From Stachybotrys elegans (taxonomy: Eukaryota > Ascomycota > Sordariomycetes > Hypocreales > Stachybotryaceae): a DNA stretch of 64,000 nucleotides. Position numbers and translations under genes: made by a program. The first letter of the stretch is position 1; every line of letters starts with the position of its first letter. The notes under the pieces are model-generated. The model did not search any database and was not told the DNA's origin. It saw nothing but the letters and a program-made list of their open reading frames with translations. The DNA is taken from the NCBI GenBank assembly GCA_020746835.1, contig JAGPNK010000003.1, positions 1,426,001 to 1,490,000 on the forward strand, given 5' to 3'. Below, one piece after another: positions 48,482 to 60,189 of this stretch.

Positions 48482-49068
48482 CGTTCATCAGAGGCTCCAG
48501 CTACTGCAACGGCGAAAAGAAAAGCAGAAGGAATATGCACAAGCTCGTTTCTTGAAGGGTATTATTGCGAGGCATATTAATTGCCTGCCCAGAGTCCACG
48601 GCCGCCCTGCATTAATACAGGCCCCATCGCTACGGCTGAATGAAATGTTCACGGGTCGTGCTTCGCCCCAATCAGTAGCCAATCACCACTTCAGGACCCT
48701 CTACAACAAGCTCCGCTCTGGCGGAATTGATCTTGGCAGTCATTGCGAACAAGACCCTCGTGTTGGAGGTCGGTGTTTCATAAATTAAGCCAGTTGACCT
48801 CTGCTCCCAACACGGAACCCAGTTCAACAGAGCATCACTTATAGCACGTAGCAGATCGGCATGTATGTAGGTACAAGTGTCTTTTCAAAGCATCTATGTC
48901 ACATTCCAGACAAAGACTGTGAAGATGATGTGGAATGCGCTAAACAATTACAATAACCATATCCCCAATTCTATCCTTGACGCAACCCATATAGACCAAA
49001 AATGGCAGGCGCGCTTCATTGAGCACCGCCAACAAGATTCACAGAGATCATATTTGACAATCGGTTCC
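48482..49068. other. intergenic, 0.6 kb
   Basis: Upstream of the membrane protein gene and 3' of the GH17 gene. AT-rich at 48860-49000, fitting a 3' UTR of the glucanase. No gene seen. Confidence 0.5.
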
Positions 49069-50364
49069 TTAGCACAGAGCAAAGGCACCAGCAACCAGGG
49101 CCAGACCGGCATAGGTGATGGTGGAAAGCATCAGACCAGAGGCGGCCGAGGGAGGAGTGTTCTGGACGTTGTCGGCATCGCCGGTGGGGGTGACGTTGTT
49201 GCCAGTGGTCTCAGAGGCAGAATCGCCAGAGCCAGGGGTGGAGCCGGAGCCAGAGCCAGATCCAGAGTCGGAGCCAGAATCGGAACCAGAGTCGGAGCCG
49301 GAGCCAGAGCCAGAAGTGGGAACGGCAGAGCTGGAGCTGGAGCCGCTGGAAGAGCCCGAGGTCGAGGAGGGGAGGCTGACAGTGGTGCTAGTGGACGCCT
49401 CAAGCTCAGGAGTCTCGAAGGTAGTGGGGCAGGTCAGGTTGAAGAGAGGCTTGGTGTTGAGGTCGCGGGTGATGGCAAACTTCATCTCGTTGTCGGGGTT
49501 GGAGTCACGGAGGTTGTACCAGAAGGTGGGGACCTTGTTGAAGAGCTGACGGCAGCCAATCTCGTCCCAGTAGAACTTGGCGTTCTCAACGCTGGCAACA
49601 GCCTCATCCCACTTGGGGCCGACGTAGGGCCAGCCAGTCTCAGTGACCCAGACGGGCTTGCCGCCGGCAGCAGCAAGGGTAGCCTCGAAGGCACGGTCGA
49701 ACAGGACACCGGCGTTCTCGATCTTGTTGCCCTTGTCGTTCTCGTAGTAGGGGTACTCATCCACACCAACCCAGTCGACGGCATCAACCACAATCTTGTT
49801 GGAAGAGTTGCCCCAGACATCCCAGGTGTCGACGTGGCCGATGGGGACATTGGCAAGAGGGGTGCCCTGGACGGCCTTCTTGTAATCATTGATGAACTTG
49901 ACGATGACCTCAGGGCCGGCACCGATACCAGCGTCGTTCTTGACACCGGTCTCGGAGTCACGGTAAAGATCCTCGCTGCCGACGGACATACCAATGACGA
50001 GGTCAGTGAAGTCGGAGCCGTAGTTCTTGATGGCGGTCCTCAGGGCAGTAAGCTCCTTGTCGATGCTGTCGGTGCCGGAAGCCCAGATACCGAGGAGGAT
50101 CTTGGTGTTGGTCTCAATAGCAGCCTCGAAGGCCTGAATGGGGTCGGTCTGGGAGTAGGCCTGGATGTTGGTGTAGAGACGGACGGCGTTGAAGTCACCG
50201 GGGGCGCCCTGGAGGTTCTGGGCGGTACGGAACTCGGCAAGGAAGTCATCCTTGAACTTGGCAGAGCGGTCGGCCAGAGTGGCACCAGAGTTGAAGCCGA
50301 GGTAGTTCTCGGCAGAGACGCCGGCGGCGATGGCGCCGGTGAGGACAGCAGCAGAAGTTCGCAT
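49069..50364 (-). CDS. GPI-anchored GH17 beta-1,3-glucanase (EglC-like)
   Basis: Cell-wall glucan endo-1,3-beta-glucosidase or transglycosylase. One exon, 431 residues. Signal peptide MRTSAAVLTGAIAAGVSA is followed by NYLGFNSG. The GH17 domain spans about 20-310: FNAVRLYTNIQAY, VIGMSVGSEDLYR with proton-donor Glu131, WVGVDEYPYYEND, and VWVTETGWPYVGP with nucleophile Glu242. A Ser-rich linker with Gly-Ser/Asp-Ser repeats (about 345-385) leads to a hydrophobic C-terminus (SGLMLSTITYAGLALVAG), the GPI-attachment signal. Codon use is strongly biased to C/G third positions, as in highly expressed genes, which also opens a 524-codon antisense frame. The frame 5' flank is the 1.3 kb shared with DBP4. 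Confidence 0.95.
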   Translation of the reverse strand: MRTSAAVLTGAIAAGVSAENYLGFNSGATLADRSAKFKDDFLAEFRTAQNLQGAPGDFNAVRLYTNIQAYSQTDPIQAFEAAIETNTKILLGIWASGTDSIDKELTALRTAIKNYGSDFTDLVIGMSVGSEDLYRDSETGVKNDAGIGAGPEVIVKFINDYKKAVQGTPLANVPIGHVDTWDVWGNSSNKIVVDAVDWVGVDEYPYYENDKGNKIENAGVLFDRAFEATLAAAGGKPVWVTETGWPYVGPKWDEAVASVENAKFYWDEIGCRQLFNKVPTFWYNLRDSNPDNEMKFAITRDLNTKPLFNLTCPTTFETPELEASTSTTVSLPSSTSGSSSGSSSSSAVPTSGSGSGSDSGSDSGSDSGSGSGSGSTPGSGDSASETTGNNVTPTGDADNVQNTPPSAASGLMLSTITYAGLALVAGAFALC

Positions 50365-51683
50365 TGTGACTGTTTGGTGGGTGTGGGTGTAGATGTGATG
50401 GATGTATATGCTAATGAATGGCGGTCGCGTATAGACCTTGAAAATCGGTAGATCGGTAGAAAACGAGGGACGACGAAATTTGTCAATGAGTGTATATGCT
50501 AAAGAGCGTCTAGAAATAAAGAAAAGGGAGGAAAATGATGTTGAGACGCGAGGTCAAAGGATGAGTGATGGAACAAACAAAAGAAGAAAGGAGTGGTGAG
50601 GTAAGGATACTCATATGGGTTTCGAGGAACGAGATCACGTGGCGGCACGAGATTGATGCGTGCTAACTTGCTTGGGCCATTGCGTGGCACTGCCTTGTGC
50701 TGATCGTGGGTTAGGCCAGGGGAATACGAGAGGTGCCTGAGAGGAGGCTGCATGGTTCCTGGATGGTGCCTGAGGCCGATGCGCCATCCCCTGATTTTTT
50801 GCTGTTGTGTCCAGGGGTTGGCCAAGTTCATTGGCGAGCGGGCTGGCCGCATGTCAATAATGTGATGAAATGTGGAGCCGGTTGCGTGGCCCGGCATCCA
50901 CCTTGCGTTTCGAGACCAAGGCCAACCAACCTCTAGAGCAGGGCAGCGGTCACTGGAGAGTGCCGGGCTTGCCATGCTTTGTCCGAATTTGCTCGGTGCA
51001 AAGGCGGGTGCATTGTTGTTGACGTTATTCGACTCTCCGGTCAAAGACCAAAGGGAGGTTGAGACGAACGAAAACTTTTGAGTCATGCTACTGCAATACA
51101 CTACGTAATCCCATGTCTATGTTTAATTTGGCGGAGCGTACCGCTTCTATTCCGAGGTGGAATGTAGGCATTGTTCCCTCAGTTGCCCATGCACTCGTAT
51201 CAAACCATGGCCAACTGAATTGCCTGGCCTACATGCTAGCCAACATAAACAGACCTGCCACAATCGTAATGCAAAGGATGTTGTGCGTGGACTTCATCAT
51301 AAAGTCTTAAATTACGACGCCAACCTCTTGAGATGGCCCGCCCCAGCCAGGGGTTTGTGTCAGTAATACGTAAATATAGCTGAACCGTGCCACCATCATG
51401 GAACAAATGTTGCTGATGATATTCTCTGACACACCTGTGATGGGCCGTCTGCATTATGAAAGAAATCCTCTAGCGGTACTTGGTAGGTACCTAAGTTAGG
51501 GAGTACTCCGTACCGAGGTGCCTAACCCGTTATGTAAGCCGGACCTACCCGTCTGGCTATAGGGTAGCCAAGTAGAGGCTTATCTGAATTTTCTTATCGG
51601 TTCAGACATCCAGAAAAAAGTTTGGAGCCCACCTCGACAGCTCACGACTGGATTGAGTGGTCGCTCGGCAGCGCAACGGACGA
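50365..51683. promoter_or_regulatory. divergent intergenic region, GH17 gene / DBP4
   Basis: 1.3 kb between outward-facing starts. Near DBP4 (51478-51590) there are many TAGGT/ACCTA words, and one copy of TACTCCGTAC at 51504-51513. No gene seen. Confidence 0.5.
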
Positions 51684-54167
51684 ATGGCTACCAACGCAAA
51701 GTCTTCAGGGCGTCCGCCCAAGCCGGTAAGACATGGCAAGACCGAGATCCGTCAGCAAAAACGAAAGAGAGATCAGGAAGATCTGCAGGCGCTCGAGACC
51801 GCCATCCAGAATCTCGTATGTAGTGGGGTGATGGTGGTTGAACATCCTATCCCGTCAATTGCTGACCCAATTGCAGGACCCAAAGTCTACCGAGATCAAG
51901 AACTTTTCTCAGCTACCGATATCACAGAAGACCGCCTCCGGCCTCGAGGCTTCCCATTTCCAGACCTTGACCGACATCCAGGCCCACGCGATCCCGCTGG
52001 CTCTCAAGGGCAACGACATTCTTGGCGCAGCAAGGACTGGCAGCGGGAAAACGCTGGCTTTCCTGGTTCCTGTATTGGAGAAGCTTCACCGCGCAAGATG
52101 GACGGAGTTTGACGGATTGGGCGCACTCATAATATCACCCACGCGAGAGCTAGCAGTCCAGATCTTCGATGTCCTACACAAGATTGGTCGCTACCATGCC
52201 TTCTCCGCCGGACGTGTCATTGGAGGCCATAATTTGAAGGAGGAGGCGGAGCGACTCGCGAGGATGAACATTCTTGTCTGTACGCCTGGACGCATGCTGC
52301 AGCATCTGGATCAGACAGCCGGTTTCAACGCCGACAACCTGCAAATCCTGGTTCTCGACGAAGCGGATCGCATCATGGACATGGGCTTCCAATCGGCAGT
52401 TGACGCGCTTATCGAGCACCTCCCCAAGACCCGACAGACCCTCATGTTCAGTGCGACTCAGAGCAAGAAGGTTTCCGATCTCGCACGTCTAAGCCTGAAG
52501 GATCCGGAGTACGTGTCAGTTCACGAGGCCGAGAGCTCCGCAACACCGAGCACCCTGCAGCAACATTACATTGTCACTCCCTTGCCCGACAAGATTGATA
52601 CGCTCTACGGGTTCATCAAGTCAAATGTCAAGAGCAAGATTATTGTGTTCCTCAGCTCCGGCAAACAGGTGCGGTTCATGTACGAAAGTTTAAGACATCT
52701 GCAGCCGGGTATCCCACTTCTGCATCTGCATGGCCGTCAGAAGCAGGTGGCTCGGATGGAGATCACATCCCGGTTCACATCAGCAAAGCACTCTTGTCTG
52801 TTCGCCACAGACGTTGTGGCCCGTGGTATCGACTTCCCTGCCGTCGACTGGGTTATCCAAGCCGACTGCCCCGAAGACGCAGACACCTACATCCACCGAG
52901 TTGGCCGTACCGCCCGATACCAGAGCAAGGGTCGTGCTGTTCTGTTCCTGGATCCTAGTGAAGAGGAGGGTATGCTGAAGCGACTGGAGCAGAAGAAGAT
53001 TCCGATCCAAAAAGTCCACGTCAAAGAGAAGAAGAAGCGAGACATCAAGAACTCTCTCCAAAATATGTGTTTCCAGAACCCCGACCTGAAGTACCTTGGG
53101 CAGAAGGCTTTTATCAGTTACGCCAAAGCCATCCATCTACGGAGGGACAAGGAGGTCTTTCAGTTTGACAAGCTTGACCTGGATGGGTTTGCAGCAAGCT
53201 TGGGTCTACCAGGAACCCCGCAGATCAAGTTCCAGAAGGGCGAGGATGTCAAGCGCATAAAGAACGCCCCCCGCGCAGGCATGTCAAGCGGCTCAGAGTC
53301 GGAGATGGATTTGGACGGAGTGAAGAAGACGAAGAAGAAGCCCGAGGTCCGGACCAAGTACGACAGGATGTTTGAGAGAACCAACCAGGATGTCCTATCC
53401 ACCCACTACTCCAAACTTGTTGGAGATGGTGCAGGCGCTGCCCAGGCTGATTCAGATGACGACGATTTCCTTGCTGTAAAGAGACGTCTTAACGACGATG
53501 ATCTGGACGAAGCATCGAAGAATGCTCATGCCAATGCGGCAAAGGTCATCGACGGCCTCGGAGGAGCAGAGCCGTTCATTGTCGATTCGAAACGACGAGA
53601 AAAGGCCCTCAAGTCCAAGAAGAAGATGCTCAAGTTCAAGGGTAACCCCACCAAAATGGTCTTCGACGAGGACGGCAACGCACACGCTGTGTATGAGTTG
53701 CAGGACGAAGAAGACTTCAAGGAGGCAGGCCCGGCTGAGGAGCAGCGACAAAAGTTCTTGGAAAGCGAAGCGGCTCGGGTGCGCGAGGCAGACGTGGATG
53801 ACAAGGAGCTCGCAAGACAGAGAAAGCGCGAGAAGCGAGAGAAGCGCAAGGCACGCGAGGCCATGGAGCGGGGGAGATGGACGACGATGGCGAGGCACCT
53901 CAGCTGGTTGGCGCAGACGATGGCGAGGATCCTCTGGCTCTCATGAGATCGCTGCCCATGCCGGGCGAGGATGGAGACGACGAGTCGGAGGAGGAGCCGC
54001 CCAAGAAGAAGGCCAAGAAGTGGTTCCAGAAAGACGAAGAGGATACAGACGAGGAGGACAGGAGAAGCAAGAAGAAGAGCAAGAAGGCAAAGGTGTTCCA
54101 AGTCACGGAGGAGCCAGAGACTCTGGAGGACCTCGAGGCCCTTGCCACGGGTTTGCTGGATGGTTAA
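51684..54167 (+). CDS. dbp4: DEAD-box RNA helicase Dbp4, with a one-base frameshift near the end
   Basis: ATP-dependent helicase of 90S pre-ribosomes that releases U14 snoRNA. Exon 1 51684-51815 ([19 protein letters not shown]), intron 51816-51876 (61 bp, phase 0), exon 2 from 51877. Motifs: AARTGSGKT (95-103), SPTRELA, GGHN, TPGRM, DEAD (205-208), FSATQ, then [19 protein letters not shown] and HRVGRTAR. A Dbp4-type C-terminal region follows ([34 protein letters not shown]). After EAMERG the frame ends at 53946 as junk ([12 protein letters not shown]), while the next frame gives the expected acidic and Lys-rich end ([15 protein letters not shown] ... [11 protein letters not shown], stop 54167). 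The change is in five G at 53870-53874; six would restore about 807 residues. Confidence 0.93.
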
Positions 54168-54465
54168 AGGGGGGCGGTGGACGATACCCTTGGGGGGAGA
54201 GACGAGGCGGTTCGTGGTATTTGACGGATGTATGGATTTGTATGGACATCAAAAGCGAACAGCTCGAATTTTATGGATTGCTCAAACTGCCTGTGCCTTG
54301 GAATGCCGGCCGATACACGACCTACTCTTCCTGGTTATATGCAACACGCCCTATTGATGACGGAATAAATAAAATATCGCCCACCTTGGATCCCCGCACC
54401 CAAGTCATAAGACTTGCAACGACCAAAGCTTCATTGACAACATCTCCAGGCACCTACCGCCCGTA
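54168..54465. other. intergenic, 0.3 kb
   Basis: Holds the DBP4 3' end and the promoter of the dehalogenase-like gene on the same strand. AT-rich at 54360-54380. No gene seen. Confidence 0.5.
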
Positions 54466-55371
54466 ATGTCTGAATTGGCTGCCTTTGAGACGTTTGCGCT
54501 CACCACGCAGCAGGATCCTCCCATCACGATACACGGGTTCAAGAGCCGCAATGACGCCTCGCTGCCGGGCCTGCTTCTGCTGCACGGCTTCCCGCAGACA
54601 AGACACATGTGGCACCGCGTGGCGCCGCATCTGACGGACAAGTACACGGTGGTGATGCCCGACCTCCGCGGGTACGGCGACTCGTCCAAGCCGCAGGAGC
54701 TGGGCGCCTACGCAAAGAGCGCCATGGCGCGCGACTGCGTGTCCGTCATGGACCAGGTGGGCTTCGCGGGGGAGAGCTTCTTCGTGTGCGCGCACGACCG
54801 GGGCGCGCGCGTGGCGCACAAGCTCTGCGTGGACCACGGGCGGCGGGTGCGCAAGGCGGTGCTGCTCGACATATGCCCGACGCTGCGCATGTACGAGGCG
54901 ACGAGCATGGGGTTCGCGACGGCCTACTTCCACTGGTTCTTCCTGATCCAGCCGGCCCCCGTGCCCGAGACGTTCATCTCGGCGGACCCGCGGACGGCGC
55001 TGCGGCTGTTCCTGGGCGGCGCGCGAGGCGACCTGTCGGCCTTTGACGCGCAGGCCGTGGACAGCTACGCGAGGGCGCTGGAGGACCCGGACACGGTGCG
55101 CGCCATGTGCCAGGACTACCGGGCGGCGGCGTCGCTGGACCTCGAGGAGCAGCGCGCGGACAAGGAGCAGGGGAGGCTGATTCGGTGCCCGCTGAGGATC
55201 CTCTGGGGGAAGAAGGGGGTCTGCGAGGCCTTCTTTGAGCCGTTGGAGGATTGGAGGGCGGTCACGGCGGAGGGCGTGCCGGTGGATGGATGGGCTGTTG
55301 ACTCGGGGCATTGGATTCCCGAGTGTGTGCCCGAGGAGGTTGTCGCCAATGTCTTGGAGTTTTGCGTATAG
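54466..55371 (+). CDS. fluoroacetate dehalogenase-like alpha/beta hydrolase
   Basis: Intronless, 301 residues. Alpha/beta-hydrolase fold with oxyanion HGFPQTRHMWH (40-50), VVMPDLRGYGDSS and the nucleophile elbow CAHDRGARVAHKL. Residues match the fluoroacetate dehalogenase active site: nucleophile Asp111, carboxylate-binding Arg112 and Arg115, Asp135 (LLD), fluoride/halide pocket His156 and Trp157 (YFHWFF) and Tyr218 (QDYRAA), general base His282 (DSGHW). The bacterial enzyme RPA1163 has the same set within one or two positions. The gene is much richer in G/C at third positions than its neighbours (runs of GCGCGC), and its best-known relatives are bacterial, so transfer is plausible. It lies tandem to DBP4 with 298 bp between. 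Activity on haloacetates is predicted, not shown; a general epoxide-hydrolase-like role is the alternative. Confidence 0.88.
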   Translation: MSELAAFETFALTTQQDPPITIHGFKSRNDASLPGLLLLHGFPQTRHMWHRVAPHLTDKYTVVMPDLRGYGDSSKPQELGAYAKSAMARDCVSVMDQVGFAGESFFVCAHDRGARVAHKLCVDHGRRVRKAVLLDICPTLRMYEATSMGFATAYFHWFFLIQPAPVPETFISADPRTALRLFLGGARGDLSAFDAQAVDSYARALEDPDTVRAMCQDYRAAASLDLEEQRADKEQGRLIRCPLRILWGKKGVCEAFFEPLEDWRAVTAEGVPVDGWAVDSGHWIPECVPEEVVANVLEFCV

Positions 55372-55745
55372 CACATAGAACTCTTACCGTTTGGATATAC
55401 TAGAATATTATCTACATATTTATTTTATTTTCGCGATTGCATATGAGGATGGCCCTTGTAGCACGCCATCTGCTATCAGGATAGTTGAGGCAACAGACAG
55501 CCAAGCCAGTTGCGCTCTCCGCCAAACCCGGCATCCACGTACTCCGTACTTGCCGACAGAAGGGCGTGGCGCTTCTCCACTTGGACCTGTATCTGGGGAT
55601 GGACTCCATCCAAGCTTCCACCACTTGGTAACATCAATTCATTCACTACTAGTGCCCGTCGCATCTTTCCCCAGGCGAGTGGGAAAACTAACGACTTGTA
55701 TTGTTAAGTGGAAGCCTCCTTGGTCCCCGACAGCCATCAGCCACA
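55372..55745. other. intergenic, 0.4 kb
   Basis: 3' flank of the hydrolase and leader of the quinone reductase. AT-rich at 55400-55435. One TACTCCGTAC copy at 55540-55549. No gene seen. Confidence 0.5.
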
Positions 55746-57051
55746 ATGCATCTTCGAGCCAGCACCCGCACCGCCAGTCGATGGCCCAGCATCCTCCTTA
55801 CCACCACCACGAGCTCCAGGCCTTCCACTGCCCCCATCTCCACAGCTCCTCCTCCGGCTTTTGGTTCCAGTGGGAGGACAAGTCGCCATGCCCCGCCATT
55901 AATTGCCCCTCGACCCCTCCATCACATCTATCATCGTAACTTCACCACCTCCACAACAGCACACAACACCATCACAAGCAGCAGCATCAAGTCACCCGCA
56001 GCCATGGCTCCCATCCCTTCCACCATGAAGGCCGTCCAGTTCCAGCGCAACGGCGGCGTCGAGGTCCTCGAGTACGTCGACGTTCCCGTGCCGACCCTCG
56101 CTCCCGGCCACATCCTTGTCCGTAACCACTACTCGGGCGTCAACTACATTGACACCTACTTCCGCGCCGGTCTCTACAAGGCCCCGGGTTTCCCCATGAT
56201 CCTCGGCCGCGAAGGCGCCGGCGAGGTCATCGCTGTCCATGACTCTATCTCCGACTTCGCCCCGGGTGCCCGCGTCGTCTTCATGTCCGGCGTCGACACC
56301 CAGTCCTACGCCGAGTACTGCGCCGTCCCCGCTTCCACCGCCACCGCCCTCCCCGATGGCTTGTCTACCGAGCTCGCAGCTGCCAGTTTTCTGCAGGGCT
56401 TGACTTCTCTGACCCTGATCCGCGAGGCCGCTGGTGTTCAGCCGGGCCAGTGGACCCTCGTGCACGCGGCGGCTGGCGGCGTTGGCACCCTGATGGTCCA
56501 GATGCTGCGTGCTATAGGTGCAAAGGTCATTGGCACCGCCAGCACCGAGGAGAAGTGCGCGCTGGCTCGCAAGAATGGCGCCGAGTGGACCATCAACTCC
56601 AAGGACGACATCGTCGCCAAGGTCAAGGAGATTACAGGAGGGCACGGCATCGATGTCATCTTTGACGGTGTAGGGAAGGACACGTTTGAGCGTGACCTGG
56701 AAATGATCGCCGTGAAGGGCACTCTCATCTCCTTCGGCAACGCTGTAAGTGATATGTCTTCATCCTGTGGGTTGCTCTATTCCTAACACGTCACAGTCCG
56801 GTGCTGTTCCCCCCGTCAACATCCTGCGCCTAGGCGCAAAGAACATCAGGCTGATGCGACCTGTCCTGAATCCCTATGTCGATGAGTGGCAAGACAGGCA
56901 ACGATACTCCAAGCAGCTGTTCGACATGATCATCTCAGAAAAGCTTCACATCTCCATCCACAAGGTGTATGCGCTGAGCGACGCCGCCAGCGCTCACACA
57001 GACATCGAGAGCAGGAAGACTATGGGCAAGCTTCTCATCAAATGCAATTAG
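55746..57051 (+). CDS. zta1: NADPH:quinone oxidoreductase, zeta-crystallin-like (Zta1)
   Basis: Zinc-free medium-chain reductase reducing quinones with NADPH. Exon 1 55746-56744, intron 56745-56796 (52 bp, phase 0), exon 2 56797-57051. From the ATG at 55746 the product is 417 residues; from the ATG at 56004 it is 331, the usual family length. The first 86 residues are rich in Arg, Ser and Thr with no acids (MHLRASTRTASRWPS, then HIYHRNFTTSTT), like a mitochondrial presequence. The enzyme follows: MKAVQFQRNGGVEVLEYVDV, NYIDTYFRAGLY, MILGREGAGEV, and the cofactor loop VHAAAGGVGTLMVQML. The Cys pairs of zinc alcohol dehydrogenases are absent. The internal ATG has the better context (AGCCATGG). 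Confidence 0.93.
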
Positions 57052-57214
57052 ATAGCCCCCAATGCTTGGTCCATTAATTCCACTAGGCTTCTATATGCCC
57101 CATCATGGAGTGATATTTTGTCCATCCAACTTTTTCTTCGTTTTTGATGGAGCTCTGACAAAGGAGATTCATCACACTGTGCACCTATTCGCCAATAATC
57201 TGCCAGATGTGCGC

Positions 57215-58518
<1,304 letters not shown>

Positions 58519-60189
58519 TTTGTATTCGGAGGGGGTTTTGCGATGCGATTGTTGGCGAGGAAGAGAGAGGGAGCTGGAGCTACTAAATAGAAACTTGAGG
58601 CTGAAGGAAGCAAAGGGGAGAGCTTGGTGGACGATGGCGGGGTTGCTGTGATGTTATAGCGCTATATTGCAGCTGAAGTAAAATTATGAGGGGAGGGGGG
58701 CATGCTGGGGGGGCGTGGAGGGGCAGCGGTATGGAGCTGCCAGACCAGGGTCCCCAATTACGAAGCTCCACCGCTTCCAGTCCTTGGTGCTGCATTCGTC
58801 AGTGTCAACAGATGATCTTTATCATACATGTGCAGGGGATCGAGCATCAAGCATGTATGTGCATATGTAGCCTGGAATGTGTCAACAACCTATGATGGCA
58901 GCATGACAGGATCAGCCAGGCCGTGGTCCGCACAAACAAGCCCCCAGTCTATTATTGCAGCGCCGATGGTGATTCCGGCACTTTGGCTTCGTGTCGTCGG
59001 AGTTTGCTCCGTTCTTGACATGGCGGTAAGCGAACGCGTAGCCGAGCTGTGAGACAATTTGTACCTGCTTGCACTCTAACGTGCGATATATACGGCTGTC
59101 TCAACATCTCTGGGCGTGAACTGGCATTCCTCTCTTTCAGCCTTGCATCCCAGATTTCCGGATTATGATGTATTGTTTGGTATTTCTCTTCTTCTTTTAT
59201 CGGAAGACCATGAAGCTCAGTCATCGACGAGCACCCTACAGAGAAGGTTCCCTGAATAGAAATCTTAGTATCAGCGCCACACAACTAGCCAAATTTCAAC
59301 CTGTGAGACGCGAACTGAAGCTTGAGACTGCTCCGGATGAAGGCCTGAGCTCTAGCTTTGGAAGAAGGCTGCCGCTGCTGCTGACGAAGGTCAGGATCAG
59401 GGCTACTGGCAAGTCCACGATATCACAGAAGACACGTTTCTAAGGGCGTTGCATGATAGGCCAATCATGTTACGAGCATTAAGCTCTCATCCAATTGGCT
59501 TTTTGTACCAATATTTAGTTCATGGCCAGAACCCGATTACTGGAAGGTACCAAATACATTACTCTCCTATCTGGGTAGGTAGCTAAGTAGATACAAAATG
59601 CTACAAATTAGAGCCTATATACCATAGGTAAATTCGCTTTGTGGTGTCATTACAGAATTATAATGGCCTTTCTCTATATTTTAGTACTCCATCAACAATG
59701 AGCACCCATTATTCTATGCATCCAACGTCTTTGTTTGGCAGCATCTGTAGTACAGGGTAGGCACGATACGATATTCCGGTACACGCGAGTCACCATCCAT
59801 GGCGCCCAAAATCGTGTCCCCGCTTAAACTCCGGCCCTTACCAGCCACCCGTGTTCAGGTACGTACTTTGGTCATTCATCGCGCAAACACCAAGGAAGCT
59901 TTGAGTGAAGCCCGTCGCGATATCTCCCTCGTCGGCTCAATCGCACCTCCGATTTCCGTTGTTTGCTCTCGCTGCAGCTGAGAGGCTGAACCGCGAACAG
60001 CCACGTCATTGTATCGTACCACGCCACGTCGGCCTCGCCAGGTGCACGAGGCACATGAACACGCTCCTTCACGCCGAGCCGCAAGATGGTCTTTGTTGAT
60101 GCTCAACCACGGTGCATTTACGCGCCCTTCGCACGCATCTAGCACCTCCATTCTTCAACTTTTGAAAATCGCGGGCAATTCAGACCAAG
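58519..60189. promoter_or_regulatory. divergent intergenic region, GAL10 / SUN gene
   Basis: 1.7 kb between outward-facing starts. Near GAL10 there is a G-rich patch at 58690-58725. At 59540-59640 short TAGGTA/TAGCTA words and AT-rich sequence occur. A 92-codon frame at 59165-59443 has no convincing gene character. Confidence 0.5.

Noticed and set aside
48877..50451. 524-codon open frame antisense to the GH17 glucanase
   Set aside because: It mirrors a strongly codon-biased gene; the product is a Gly/Val/Ala/Asp-rich string with no domain, while the other strand encodes a complete enzyme.
54454..55374. 306-codon open frame antisense to the dehalogenase
   Set aside because: Results from high third-position G/C of the true gene; the product is Arg/His/Pro-rich with no fold signature.
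59165..59443. 92-codon frame beginning with a hydrophobic stretch
   Set aside because: The rest of the product is random in character and no leader or splice signal supports it.
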